In this document: positions 1 through 8,666 of the stretch, piece after piece
Numbering within the stretch: position 1 is the first letter of the stretch
Layout of the letters: each line of letters starts with the position of its first letter
NCBI GenBank assembly: GCA_964352025.1
Contig: CAYGPZ010000001.1
Coordinates: 434,001 to 498,000 of the forward strand
Origin: Hirschia sp964352025
GTDB lineage: Bacteria; Pseudomonadota; Alphaproteobacteria; Caulobacterales; Hyphomonadaceae
Direction: 5' to 3'
DNA length: 64,000 nucleotides
The notes under the pieces: model-generated
What the model saw: the letters and a program-made list of their open reading frames with translations, nothing else
Told to the model about the DNA's origin: nothing
Database searches by the model: none
Translations under genes and position numbers: made by a program

Positions 1-322
1 GGTTGAACCTGAAGCAAGCCCTGTCTTGTCTGGTGGCGGTCCAGGTCCCCACCCAATCCAAGGTATTGGTGCGGGCTTTATTCCTGACAACATGGACACT
101 TCACTTATTGAAGACGTAGTCAAAGTTGCCAATGAAGATGCGCTTGGTATGGCGCGCCGCCTTGCGCATTTGGAAGGTATTCCTGTTGGAATTTCTTCGG
201 GCGCAGCTGTAAAAGCAGGGCTTGAAGTGGCAAAACGCGATGACATGAAGGGCAAAACAATCGTCGTAATTATTCCTTCATTTGCAGAGCGTTACCTGTC
301 AACAGCTCTATTTGGTGCATAG
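1..322 (+). CDS. cysK: Cysteine synthase A, C-terminal part (gene starts before the window)
   Basis: This is the 3' end of an O-acetylserine sulfhydrylase, the PLP enzyme that makes cysteine from O-acetylserine and sulfide in the cytoplasm. The reading frame is open from base 2, so the gene continues upstream of the window. Visible family features are the SPVLSGG/PGPH/IQGIGAGFIP stretch, then the GISSGAA segment near the cofactor phosphate site, and the typical ERYLSTALF end. The catalytic PLP lysine lies in the missing part. CysK and the cystathionine synthases share this region, but the IQGIGAGFIP sequence favours CysK. Confidence 0.93.
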   Translation, partial: VEPEASPVLSGGGPGPHPIQGIGAGFIPDNMDTSLIEDVVKVANEDALGMARRLAHLEGIPVGISSGAAVKAGLEVAKRDDMKGKTIVVIIPSFAERYLSTALFGA

Positions 323-397
323 GTCTATTTAGGCCAATTTAAAAAAATATTGGGTCGCCCCCTGCAAAAGTGGCGATCGAAGTGTTATCTGCCCTGC

Positions 398-1348
398 ATG
401 ACTCAATTTTCTTCTTCAAATTCCGCTTCTCAATTACACGACAGTGACGTTGTTTCTACATTTCAGTTAGAGACTTCATCTGTACGTGGCCGCATCACGA
501 AATTAGGTGATGCGACGATCGACAGTATATTAAAACGCCATGACTATCCTGAGTGGGCGGCTAAAGTGCTGGGCGAAGCCTTGGCATTAGCTGTTATGAC
601 CGCTGCGACATTGAAGGTTAGTGGCCGGATAATGGTGCAGGCAGAAGGCAATGGGCCAGTAAAACTGCTCGTTGCTGAGGCACGCACGGATGGTGGCCTG
701 CGTGGCTATCTACAATTAAATGATGAAAAATGGGCGGCGTTAGTTGAAAAGGGGCAGGATCAAACACCGACATTTTCGCAAATGATTGGCCAAGGTATTA
801 TGGGACTGGTCATAATTCAGGATCAAAAAAACACCGAACCCTACCAAGGTATTGTGCCAATTGACGGGGATAGTCTGGCAGAATGCGCACAGCACTATTT
901 TAATCAATCAGAGCAAATCCCGACACGTGTAAAACTCTCTGTTGAAAAAGTTCAAGAAGAGGGCGGCACAGTGAGGTGGCGCGCTGGTGGTATGATTATT
1001 CAACAGGTTGCGAATGACGAAAATCGTGAAGATACCCAGAATGATTGGGATACTGCACGTGCGCTATTTGAGACGATTGAAGATAATGAACTGACGTCAG
1101 AGACCTTGAATTCATCTGGCTTGCTTTACCGGTTGTTCCACGAGGATGGTGTGCGTTTGGAGATGCCAAAGCCATTATTGGATAAATGTCCATGTTCTCA
1201 GGAGCGTTTGATATCGACATTGGCTGGCATGCCAAAAGTCGAGTTGTTGGATATGGCTGAAGGTGACAATGAGTTAGTCGCTGATTGTCAGTTTTGTGGC
1301 CGAATTTACCGCATCCCCACTGAGGATGTTTTAAAGCAACAAAGCTAG
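398..1348 (+). CDS. hslO: Hsp33 redox-regulated chaperone
   Basis: This encodes the 33 kDa holdase chaperone that is switched on by oxidation and protects cytosolic proteins from aggregation. The C-terminus has the zinc-binding redox switch: CPC, thirty residues, then CQFC, which fits the family pattern CXC-X27-32-CXXC. From the ATG at 398 the protein is 316 residues, close to the usual length. The frame stays open upstream to a TTG at 350, but the added 16 residues look unlike an Hsp33 start, so I prefer 398. It follows cysK by 75 bases and overlaps the converging trkH gene by four bases at the stop codons. Confidence 0.95.
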   Translation: MTQFSSSNSASQLHDSDVVSTFQLETSSVRGRITKLGDATIDSILKRHDYPEWAAKVLGEALALAVMTAATLKVSGRIMVQAEGNGPVKLLVAEARTDGGLRGYLQLNDEKWAALVEKGQDQTPTFSQMIGQGIMGLVIIQDQKNTEPYQGIVPIDGDSLAECAQHYFNQSEQIPTRVKLSVEKVQEEGGTVRWRAGGMIIQQVANDENREDTQNDWDTARALFETIEDNELTSETLNSSGLLYRLFHEDGVRLEMPKPLLDKCPCSQERLISTLAGMPKVELLDMAEGDNELVADCQFCGRIYRIPTEDVLKQQS

Positions 1349-2793
1349 TTGCGCCAGAAAGCTGGTGAAAGGATGACAAATACTGAGATAAGTTCGAGTC
1401 GTCCTAGCAACATGGCGATACAGCACATCCATTTTGCGCTGTCAGGTAGCGCCTGAAACGTGCCTGCTGGCCCAACAATTTCACCAAGGCCGGGCCCAAC
1501 ATTGGATATAGACGCTGCTGCCGCTGATATAGCGGTGACAGCGTCAAGGCCTGTCATCGCTAGACCACATGCAAGTACCGCAAATGAAGCGAGAAAGAGA
1601 AACATGAAAATCATGATGGATTGAAGTGTTTCTTCTTTGACTGCTTTTCCGGCATATCTAACGGGTGATATCTGGTGGGGCCTTATCATTTGTTTGGTGT
1701 AGGAAATCATCGCCTTGATCGCGATGTGCACGCGGAATGTTTTTATTCCACAAGAGGCGGATCCGGCTGTGCCACCTAAAAACATAAGCAATATGAAAAC
1801 CGAAGATGCAAATGGTCCCCACAGGCCAAAATCTGTCGTGCCATAACCTGTCCCAGATAATATAGAGACGACATTGAAGGCGACCATGCGGATGGGACCT
1901 TCAGGACCAATTTCGATATCGCGCTGGTTAATGACAAATAGAGTCAGCATTAGTGTTGCGAACGCAGCCATGCCCAGCCAGACCCAAGGTTGGGGGTCAC
2001 TAAAAAAGGCGCGCCAATGGCCGTGTATGGATAGCACCATTAGTCCAAATGGCAGTGAACAGATGCACATAAATATGATGGCGACAATATCCGCGCCGCC
2101 TGCAACATACGGCGCAAAACTAGCATCAGATACAGCAAACCCACCTGTTGCCACAGTCGTCATCGACATTGTTACCGCATCAAACTCAGTCATTCCGGTC
2201 ATGCTATAAAGGCCTGCACAAATGACAGTCAGACCTAGATAGACATAAGCGGTTTGCATGGCGATCTCACCAATGCGCGGCAGGAATTTGTCGGATGTGT
2301 CTGAGCTTTCAAGATGAAAAAGCTGCATCCCACCAATGCGCAGAGACGGCAAAATGGCGATCGCGGTCACAATAATACCAATGCCGCCAATCCATTGCAG
2401 GAGCGAACGCCATAGATGCAGGCTAGGCGGGTAAGTCTCTATGCCCGTCATAATCGTTGCGCCTGTCGTGGTTAGGCCGGACATGGATTCAAAAATAGAG
2501 TCTGTGAAACTCATTCCAAAACCAATGAAAAATGGTCCAGACGCGACAAAGACGAGGAATACCCAGAGCAATACCGTGAGTACAAACGCATCATGCGTAC
2601 GGATGCCCATGTCTTCATGGCGGCAGGTCAATGCCATAACGCCGCCTGTTGTAATGGTCGCGATGGAAAGTAGGAAGAATATGCGCCATTCATCTCGGCC
2701 TGCTGCCAGATCTGCCACGACACATGGAAGCATGAATAGGCCTAGGCCTAATGTCATCAATCCGGTGGCGTATAAGATCGGGCGGAATTTCAT
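1345..2793 (-). CDS. trkH: TrkH family potassium uptake protein
   Basis: This is a 482-residue inner membrane protein of the Trk/Ktr/HKT potassium transporter superfamily, the pore-forming subunit for K+ uptake. It is hydrophobic throughout with about ten predicted membrane segments. Repeated filter-like stretches typical of the family are visible, including the TTTGATIMTG segment after SMSG, TTVATGGFAV, SGTGYGTTDFG and SISNVGPGLG, each supplying a selectivity-filter glycine. The partner TrkA is not in the window. The gene lies 15 bases downstream of apaG on the same strand and is probably cotranscribed with it. Confidence 0.93.
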   Translation of the reverse strand: MKFRPILYATGLMTLGLGLFMLPCVVADLAAGRDEWRIFFLLSIATITTGGVMALTCRHEDMGIRTHDAFVLTVLLWVFLVFVASGPFFIGFGMSFTDSIFESMSGLTTTGATIMTGIETYPPSLHLWRSLLQWIGGIGIIVTAIAILPSLRIGGMQLFHLESSDTSDKFLPRIGEIAMQTAYVYLGLTVICAGLYSMTGMTEFDAVTMSMTTVATGGFAVSDASFAPYVAGGADIVAIIFMCICSLPFGLMVLSIHGHWRAFFSDPQPWVWLGMAAFATLMLTLFVINQRDIEIGPEGPIRMVAFNVVSILSGTGYGTTDFGLWGPFASSVFILLMFLGGTAGSASCGIKTFRVHIAIKAMISYTKQMIRPHQISPVRYAGKAVKEETLQSIMIFMFLFLASFAVLACGLAMTGLDAVTAISAAAASISNVGPGLGEIVGPAGTFQALPDSAKWMCCIAMLLGRLELISVFVILSPAFWRN

Positions 2794-2808
2794 ATTCGTC
2801 TTTACCGA

Positions 2809-3216
2809 TCAGTTGGGACGCGATGAATCATAGGGGCTGTCGAGAGAAAAGGCGGGAATGTCTACAAACATATCTTCGCCGCACCCATTGGAGAACGTAA
2901 ATTGTCCGCGCATAATTCCAGATGGAGCCGTGAGCGGAGCGCCCGAAGAGTATTGAAAAGTTTTGCCCGGTTCGATTGTTGGGGTCTGGCCAACAACGCC
3001 TTCGCCTTCGACTTCCTGTAAGCCACCATTCCGGTCGGAAATTTTCCAGTTGCGGGCGAGAAGTTGAACAGGGTGATCGTTTAGGTTTTCAATTTCAATC
3101 GCATATGCCCAGACATAACGATGCTCTTGTGGTGATGATTCAGCATCGAGAAAACGTGGCGTCACCCTGACGATGACACCATTTGTTTCCAATTCATATG
3201 TTTGGGCCTGGCTCAT
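2809..3216 (-). CDS. apaG: ApaG domain protein
   Basis: This 135-residue protein is a stand-alone ApaG domain, an immunoglobulin-like beta fold. In enterobacteria apaG mutants are affected in Co2+ resistance and Mg2+ efflux, but the biochemical role is unclear. Visible family features are YVWAYAIEIEN, the RNWKISDRNG strand, the GVVGQTPTIEPG loop and SGAPLTAPSGIMRGQF. The length is usual. Placement between metZ and trkH, all on the minus strand, resembles the apaG-metZ neighbourhood seen in other alphaproteobacteria. Confidence 0.93.
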   Translation of the reverse strand: MSQAQTYELETNGVIVRVTPRFLDAESSPQEHRYVWAYAIEIENLNDHPVQLLARNWKISDRNGGLQEVEGEGVVGQTPTIEPGKTFQYSSGAPLTAPSGIMRGQFTFSNGCGEDMFVDIPAFSLDSPYDSSRPN

Positions 3217-3321
3217 GCCTGCGGCTCTCCTGTTTCAAGTGAAAGCTTGTTTCACTTTTTCAATTTGCTTTTGCAGCAGTCATGCCACGCTATATCTTGC
3301 TATTCTCTATACAAGGATAGA

Positions 3322-4527
3322 TTACAGCAAAATATCTAGTGCCTGTTTGAAATCTTGAATCAAATCGTCAGGGTGTTCCAGTCCAATAGAAAGGCGCACC
3401 CAGCTATCATCCAGTCCAACTTCCGCTTTTTCCTCATCAGATAATGTACGGTGCGTTGTCGTCGTTGGATGACAAATCAAGGATTTTGCATCACCAAGAT
3501 TGTTCGATATGCTGACAATGTTCAATGCATTCAACGCTTTGAAAGCTTCTTCTTTCCCACCATCAAACGAGAACGCGATCAGGCTACCGCCTCCCGATTG
3601 TTGCTTTTGAAAGATCTCGTACTCAGGGTGATCTTTGCGGCCCGGATAGCGAACCTTTGCAACAGCAGGGTGATCTGCAAGTGCATCAGCAACCTTAGCC
3701 GCTGTATCGGCCATACGCTCAACGCGTAATTCTAGTGTTTCCAATCCTTTGAGAATAACCCAAGCATTAAATGGAGAGATCGCAGGGCCAGTGTGTCTGA
3801 GGTAGGATTCAAATACGTCTTTCATGGCGTCTTGTTTGCCTAAAATCGCTCCAGCAAGGACGCGGCCCTGACCATCCATGTGTTTGGTACATGAATAGAC
3901 AACCCAATCTGCACCCAGTTCAAGGGGCTTTTGCCCCATTGGTGTTGCGAACACATTGTCGACTACAAGTTCGGCACCTGCTGCATGTGTTAGTTCAGCA
4001 ATTGCTGCGATATCTGCACCTTCCAGAAGAGGGTTAGAAGGGCTTTCAATCAAAACGATGCGTGTTGGCTTGGAAAGTGCTTCTTTCCATTCGTCTAAAT
4101 TCGTCGCGTCAACAAAATCGACCTCAACACCAAATTTAGGCATGAGGTTTTTCAATATCCACGTACATGACCCAAACAAGGCTTTTGCCGCAACAATGCG
4201 GTCTCCTTGTTGGCATGGTGCAATTAAGGCTGCCGATATCGCGGCCATTCCAGATGCTGTACATGTACAAGCTTCCGCACCTTCGATGAGGGCGAGTTTG
4301 TCTTCGAGCATTTTAACTGTCGGGTTGGCGTAACGCGAATATACAAAGCCAGGTTCGTCACCCGCCATACGCGCCTGAGCCGTCTCCGCGTCGGGGTAAC
4401 AATAGCCTGAAGTTAGGAACATGCCTTCGGATGTCTCACAATATTCTGAGCGCATACGTCCGCCATGCACTAAATTTGTTGCAAGTTTAGTAGAGTCGCG
4501 GTTTGACTGTTCATTCTTGTTGGCCAT
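3322..4527 (-). CDS. metZ: O-succinylhomoserine sulfhydrylase
   Basis: This is a 401-residue Cys/Met metabolism PLP enzyme of the cystathionine gamma-synthase fold. It most likely converts O-succinylhomoserine plus sulfide to homocysteine. Visible are the YSRYANPTV substrate-phosphate segment, the CTASGMAAI loop, the VVDNVFATP Asp region and the cofactor lysine in YSCTKHMDGQGR. The HMDGQGR sequence after the lysine is typical of MetZ rather than MetB or MetC. Homocysteine made here would feed the split MetH encoded at 23-27 kb. No SAM-II-like element was found in the short region upstream. Confidence 0.9.
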   Translation of the reverse strand: MANKNEQSNRDSTKLATNLVHGGRMRSEYCETSEGMFLTSGYCYPDAETAQARMAGDEPGFVYSRYANPTVKMLEDKLALIEGAEACTCTASGMAAISAALIAPCQQGDRIVAAKALFGSCTWILKNLMPKFGVEVDFVDATNLDEWKEALSKPTRIVLIESPSNPLLEGADIAAIAELTHAAGAELVVDNVFATPMGQKPLELGADWVVYSCTKHMDGQGRVLAGAILGKQDAMKDVFESYLRHTGPAISPFNAWVILKGLETLELRVERMADTAAKVADALADHPAVAKVRYPGRKDHPEYEIFQKQQSGGGSLIAFSFDGGKEEAFKALNALNIVSISNNLGDAKSLICHPTTTTHRTLSDEEKAEVGLDDSWVRLSIGLEHPDDLIQDFKQALDILL

Positions 4528-4592
4528 AGACAGGTTTCTTTCCTTCTTGTTCGGTCTGCATAGGGATCGTGATAATTACAAAGGGTCAAGTC

Positions 4593-5630
4593 ATGACCGG
4601 ACGCAAATTCGAAAAAAACATTGCTGGCGTGCTTCCAGACACTGAAATTCAGGCTTTATGTGAAGCCGGAGTTATAAAATCAGCGGATGGTTTAGAAAAT
4701 GACCAAATACAACCAGCGTCAATTGATTTGCGTTTAGGTACGAAAGCCTATCGAATGCGGGCAAGTTTTTTGCCCGGTCCTGATAAACTCGTCACTGACT
4801 ATTTCAATGATGATCTGGTGATGCATGAATTGGATCTCTCCAAAGGTGCTGTCTTGGAAACGGGGTGTGTTTATCTCGTGCCATTGAAAGAAGTGCTTGA
4901 TATGCCGCAAGGGCTTTCAGGCGCGGCAAACCCAAAGAGTTCTACCGGACGGATTGATGTATTTGTGCGGATGATAACGGACAGGTCAGATCGGTTTGAT
5001 GCAGCGCGCGAAGGGTATTCCGGGCCGTTATATGTAGAGATTTCTCCGCGAACATTTTCTATCCTTGCAAGAGAAGGGGATCGTTTGTTGCAGCTTCGTT
5101 TGCGCAATGGGCCTCAGGAAACCATTCGGGACGAAATATTTTCAATTGATCTCAAACCGGGTGATGATGACATTGCTGGTTATAAGGCGAAACGCCATTC
5201 ACGTGTGCTCGATCTTAAAGATGTAAACGGGCATAATATTGATGATTTCTGGGAACCAGTTCGCCCTTATAATGGTGCGCTTATTCTGGATCCGGGTGAA
5301 TTTTATATTCTAGCCTCCAAAGAGAAAGTCGTCATTCCGGTCGATGAAGCTGCTGAAATGGCTCCTATTGCACCTGAATTTGGAGAGTTTCGTGCACACT
5401 ATGCTGGGTTTTTCGATCCTGGATTTGGAGTCGATGGTTCAGAGGGAAAAGCCGTACTTGAAGTGCGTTCGCGTGAGGTGCCATTTATCCTTACAGACGG
5501 GCAGCCAATGGGGCGTCTCGTGTTCGAACCAATGACGGCTGTGCCAAACGTTCCCTACGGAGCTGCCGGCTCATTTTCCAACTATCAAGGGCAGGGTTTG
5601 AAGCTTTCGAAACACTTCTGCTCAAAGTAG
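4593..5630 (+). CDS. dcd: dCTP deaminase, long two-domain form
   Basis: This encodes a 345-residue 2'-deoxycytidine 5'-triphosphate deaminase, which makes dUTP for thymidylate synthesis. It is nearly twice the length of the E. coli enzyme; many alphaproteobacteria carry this long form with two dUTPase/Dcd-type domains. The N-terminal half shows IQPASIDLRLG, ANPKSSTGRIDVFVR and YVEISPRTF, and the C-terminal half repeats the fold with GFFDPGFG and AVLEVRSREVP. The start at 4593 is preceded by an AAAGG-like ribosome site; an in-frame GTG at 4569 would add eight residues. It is divergent from metZ, which it faces across about 65 bases. Confidence 0.92.
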   Translation: MTGRKFEKNIAGVLPDTEIQALCEAGVIKSADGLENDQIQPASIDLRLGTKAYRMRASFLPGPDKLVTDYFNDDLVMHELDLSKGAVLETGCVYLVPLKEVLDMPQGLSGAANPKSSTGRIDVFVRMITDRSDRFDAAREGYSGPLYVEISPRTFSILAREGDRLLQLRLRNGPQETIRDEIFSIDLKPGDDDIAGYKAKRHSRVLDLKDVNGHNIDDFWEPVRPYNGALILDPGEFYILASKEKVVIPVDEAAEMAPIAPEFGEFRAHYAGFFDPGFGVDGSEGKAVLEVRSREVPFILTDGQPMGRLVFEPMTAVPNVPYGAAGSFSNYQGQGLKLSKHFCSK

Positions 5631-5645
5631 GTTTGTAAACTACGC

Positions 5646-5690
5646 TTGACACTATGTCGTGTTTCCTTTACATGTAAAGTGAGCTTTACA
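5646..5690 (+). promoter_or_regulatory. Promoter with palindromic operator for the membrane protein/XRE operon
   Basis: A perfect -35 TTGACA lies at 5646-5651. Seventeen bases later, in the -10 position, begins a perfect 14-base palindrome CTTTACATGTAAAG at 5666-5679. A third half-site CTTTACA follows at 5684-5690, directly before the AGGAG ribosome site. A repressor bound here would cover the -10 region. The small XRE regulator at the end of the same operon is the obvious candidate, which would make this an autoregulated unit. The palindrome is seen directly; the regulator assignment is inference. Confidence 0.7.
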
Positions 5691-5704
5691 GAAAGGAGAC
5701 ATAA

Positions 5705-6112
5705 ATGACCGTGCCCGAGAATATTGTTTCACCTGCAGCGACTATAAGTGCCAGCGTGATGTTTATCGTCAGTTCCGGATTGGCGACCCTATACAAAATT
5801 GGACCGGAGCCATGGATGGCACCAGCGGCTGTTTTTGCGCAGTTTGCTATCGTTATGACTATTCCACTTTATTTGGGCCAACGGATAAAGCGTTTGGATG
5901 AGTATCAAAGAGCCATGGCATTAAAGCATGTTGCCTTTGGAATGATTTGGGCGTTGTGTTGGTTATTCGGTATGTTTGCTGTCACTACATTGTTAGGCGA
6001 GAGTTCGCTGGGGCAGTTAGCGGTTTATAGTTTCTGCGCGCCGATGCTTGGTATTCTCTACGCCATTTTTATGATTATGGGCGAAGAAGGCAAAGCAGCG
6101 AAAGAGGTTTAG
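5705..6112 (+). CDS. Small integral membrane protein, first gene of an XRE operon
   Basis: I do not recognise a named family. The 135-residue product has four likely membrane segments, near residues 15-33, 37-55, 75-97 and 102-125. A polar loop, QRIKRLDEYQR, follows the second segment. It has an AAAGGAG ribosome site eight bases before the ATG. The next gene codes for a protein of identical length and the same membrane layout with a similar loop (RLLRETDEYMRQR), so the two are probably related paralogues. Both precede a small XRE regulator, an arrangement common for membrane proteins of unknown role. Confidence 0.8.
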   Translation: MTVPENIVSPAATISASVMFIVSSGLATLYKIGPEPWMAPAAVFAQFAIVMTIPLYLGQRIKRLDEYQRAMALKHVAFGMIWALCWLFGMFAVTTLLGESSLGQLAVYSFCAPMLGILYAIFMIMGEEGKAAKEV

Positions 6113-6163
6113 TTCTCGCTAGATTTTATCCTAAAAATTTATAATTATCAAGGAGTTAGTGTT

Positions 6164-6571
6164 GTGTCAGGCCAAACTGTATTGAATGCGAATAGGCGTT
6201 ATCGTCGAGATTTCTTTTTTGCGATGATATTTTACATCGCGGTCGTTGCTGGTGGACCGTCGCTTATTGAAGGTATTTTTAACGAGCCACCTAAATGGGT
6301 TCTCGGTGGGCTCGCAGTATTGTCAGCTTTACCAGCAGCTTACGTATTTTTATTAATCGGAAGGTTACTGCGTGAAACCGACGAATATATGCGCCAACGT
6401 ATGGGAAGTGCCATGTTGGTTGCCGCTGGCATCACAATTTCATTTTGTTTTTTATGGGGTTTTTTGGAACTCTATGAACTTGTGCCAAACTTATGGACCT
6501 TTCTAGTCGGTCCGATATTTTTCTTTAGTCTTGCTTGTGTCAACGCATACAACAAAGTAGCTGGCGCATGA
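6164..6571 (+). CDS. Small integral membrane protein, second gene of an XRE operon
   Basis: This 135-residue product has four likely membrane segments and a charged loop, LLRETDEYMRQRMG, between the second and third. The loop resembles the one in the preceding protein, KRLDEYQRAMALKH, which suggests duplication. The likely start is the GTG at 6164, preceded by AAGGAG at about 6151. Its stop codon overlaps the ATG of the XRE regulator as ATGA, so translation of the two is probably coupled. Function is unknown; transport or membrane-sensing partner of the regulator are both possible. Confidence 0.8.
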   Translation: MSGQTVLNANRRYRRDFFFAMIFYIAVVAGGPSLIEGIFNEPPKWVLGGLAVLSALPAAYVFLLIGRLLRETDEYMRQRMGSAMLVAAGITISFCFLWGFLELYELVPNLWTFLVGPIFFFSLACVNAYNKVAGA

Positions 6572-6783
6572 AAAACAGCCTCAAATTGAAGCGCGCTGAA
6601 AAAGGGTGGAGCCAGGCAAAATTGGCGGAGTTGCTGGATGTATCGCGCCAATCAGTCAATGCGATTGAAACGGGCAAATACGATCCGTCTCTTCCTTTGG
6701 CTTTTAAGATAGCGCGTCTGTTCAACACAAGCATCGAAGACGTTTTTGAAGATGAGACGGACGTTGCTAAGGCCGCTGAATAG
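6568..6783 (+). CDS. Small XRE-family transcriptional regulator
   Basis: This 71-residue protein is almost only a helix-turn-helix domain. Visible are KRAEKGWSQAKLAELLDVSR, followed by the recognition helix QSVNAIETGKYDPSLPLAFKI in the usual Cro/C1-type spacing, and the LFNTSIEDVF tail typical of short YozG-like regulators. The start is fixed by the ATGA overlap with the preceding gene. It probably binds the CTTTACA-type palindrome upstream of the operon at 5666-5690. Such one-domain regulators often control the membrane proteins encoded beside them. Confidence 0.92.
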   Translation: MKNSLKLKRAEKGWSQAKLAELLDVSRQSVNAIETGKYDPSLPLAFKIARLFNTSIEDVFEDETDVAKAAE

Positions 6784-6833
6784 AATACTATATATGTTTC
6801 TTAGTAACTTGATGAAACGTAAGGAGCTGTGAT

Positions 6834-7697
6834 TTGAAACCGTATTCGATCTTTATAAGTTATCGTCGAGGTGAGACATCTCCAATTGCACTATTAATGA
6901 AGTATGAGATTGAAAAAAGGCTTCAGTTTGTTCGTGTTTACGTTGATGTAGCTGAGATGGAGCTTGGAGATAAATTTCCTGAAAATCTCCATAGTGCTAT
7001 AAATTCTAGCGATGCAGTAATTGCCTTAATTGGAAAAAATTGGATGCCCAAATCTGGTGATCCTAGTTCATCCAAAAGTGACTGGGTTGAAAAAGAACTT
7101 TTGGCTGCATCGGAAAATTCATTGTTGGATGGCAAGATTGAAAAACGGAAAATTTTTCCGATTTTCGTCGATATACCTCCTAACTTTCACCAGTTTGAAC
7201 TTTCTAATAGTTTGAAATTTATAGGTAATATACATTCTGAACAAATTCGTCATGCTGAATGGCCACATTCTATTGGGCCATTAGTCGAGCGACTTGCCGT
7301 AAAAATGGGCATTCAGAAACGTCCAGATTCTGAATCTTTTCCTAAGCCTGATCGCGCCAAAGCACGAACTCAGCCGATGACTTATGAAGAGTTGTTGTCT
7401 ATTTTGGAGTATGATGATTATGAAGGGTGGTATTTAGATAATTTCGGTAATAGCGATGTGCGTTATTTGGTGAAAACTTTTCAGTTTAGTGGATTTAAGC
7501 AAGCATCAGCTTTTATGCGGTTGGTTATGGCTCATTGTAAAGTTGTTGATCATCACCCAGAATGGCGAAATGTATTTAATTACGTCACTGTTTCATTGAC
7601 GACATGGGATGCAAAACGACAAGTTACAATTTATGACCTTAATTTAGCGCTTTATATGAATAAAGCAGCGGACATTATAAGGCAGCGCATAGATTAA
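6834..7697 (+). CDS. TIR domain fused to a pterin-4a-carbinolamine dehydratase-like domain
   Basis: This 287-residue protein has two recognisable parts. Residues 1-155 are a TIR domain: it starts YSIFISYRRGE, has DVAEMELGDKFPENL, SSDAVIALIGKNW, then SDWVEKEL, where Glu88 (W84 plus four) sits at the position of the NADase catalytic glutamate. Residues 185-285 resemble the PCD/DCoH family (COG2154). The active-site pattern K-x3-H-H-P (236-242), Phe248, Trp258 and Asp268 matches the published family motif as I recall it, which allows Trp where the human enzyme has its third histidine. Translation starts at a TTG with AAGGAG seven bases upstream. The gene is visibly more AT-rich than its neighbours. 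Its role is unknown; nucleotide signalling or defence is a guess. Confidence 0.85.
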   Translation: MKPYSIFISYRRGETSPIALLMKYEIEKRLQFVRVYVDVAEMELGDKFPENLHSAINSSDAVIALIGKNWMPKSGDPSSSKSDWVEKELLAASENSLLDGKIEKRKIFPIFVDIPPNFHQFELSNSLKFIGNIHSEQIRHAEWPHSIGPLVERLAVKMGIQKRPDSESFPKPDRAKARTQPMTYEELLSILEYDDYEGWYLDNFGNSDVRYLVKTFQFSGFKQASAFMRLVMAHCKVVDHHPEWRNVFNYVTVSLTTWDAKRQVTIYDLNLALYMNKAADIIRQRID

Positions 7698-8638
7698 GCA
7701 GAACAAGAAGCTCCACCTAAGACACAAAAAGTAGCGCAATAGGTATGGTTTAGAGGTACGGATTTGCGTGCCTCTTCTAATGTCCGTCCCATGTTAAAGC
7801 GCTGATCATAGGGTAGGAGCGTACAAGGTAGAACAATAGTTTGTTTCTCGCCTTTACGTTTGACGATCATCCGTTGGCTTGCGCACATCACATCTTTGGG
7901 GTTTTTATCCAGTATGCCCCAACATTCTGTCGTGATCTCTGGGGGATCAGAATCTGGCATCATTTCGGGAAATAGCACGAGGCTGGTAAGGTTTTGAGCA
8001 TCTATGTCAAAACCTTCTTTTTGGAACAGCTCACCGTATTTTTCACGAGCTTCGACTTCATTTTCATTGTAGAGCGCGCGGCCAGCGATGGTTATGTTGA
8101 AATTATTGGATGAGAGCCAACGCAGCCCTTCTAAAGCAATATTAAAACTTCCAGTTCCGCGTTCTTCATCATGAAATTTGGCAGAATAATGATCAAGGCT
8201 GACGCGCAGTGTGAGTTTGTTGCCAAATTTCTCGTTGAGATTTAGCAATCCTTCCTGAATTTTGGGGCGCATCATGGGTTGCATCGCATTTGTAAGAACA
8301 AGCGCAGTGTGCTCACGATCAAGGGATGCTTCAATCATTGCTATGGCATCTGGTGCCATAAATGGTTCGCCACCGGTAAAACCGATTTCGATTTTATTTT
8401 CATCGGCTGTTTCTAACTCGTCCAGATATGGCGTGATATCATGGAGGGTGAGGTAAACGAGCCGGTCATTGGTAGGAGAGCTTTCAATATAGCAATTTGC
8501 GCATTCTATATTGCATAAAGTCCCAGTATTAAACCAAAGTGTTCTCGTCCCAACATAAGAAACATGCGCGCGCTTCTCACCCTTCGCAGTGATACGAGGG
8601 TCATTGAATTTTTTTAGTGAGTATTGTGCAGTATCCAT
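7694..8638 (-). CDS. Radical SAM protein of unknown substrate
   Basis: This 314-residue protein has the radical SAM cluster motif CNIECANC (CxxxCxxC) near residue 42, the GFTGGEP SAM-binding motif, and a MoaA-like TIM barrel order of strands. The C-terminus is rich in cysteines (ECW, MCAS, LPCTLL, YCATFC, ASCSA), which could hold an auxiliary iron-sulfur cluster of SPASM or twitch type. An upstream TTG at 8656 would add six residues; the ATG at 8638 looks more likely. It converges on the TIR-PCD gene with a four-base stop overlap and is divergent from the MarR gene, which may regulate it. Substrate is not predictable from the sequence. Confidence 0.85.
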   Translation of the reverse strand: MDTAQYSLKKFNDPRITAKGEKRAHVSYVGTRTLWFNTGTLCNIECANCYIESSPTNDRLVYLTLHDITPYLDELETADENKIEIGFTGGEPFMAPDAIAMIEASLDREHTALVLTNAMQPMMRPKIQEGLLNLNEKFGNKLTLRVSLDHYSAKFHDEERGTGSFNIALEGLRWLSSNNFNITIAGRALYNENEVEAREKYGELFQKEGFDIDAQNLTSLVLFPEMMPDSDPPEITTECWGILDKNPKDVMCASQRMIVKRKGEKQTIVLPCTLLPYDQRFNMGRTLEEARKSVPLNHTYCATFCVLGGASCSA

Positions 8639-8666
8639 AAGTCTATGATGTACCAATAAAATTTCA

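Noticed and set aside
4528..4592. A SAM-II or similar riboswitch before metZ
   Set aside because: The region is only 65 bases and shared with dcd; no pseudoknot-like pattern or conserved SAM-II bases were seen.
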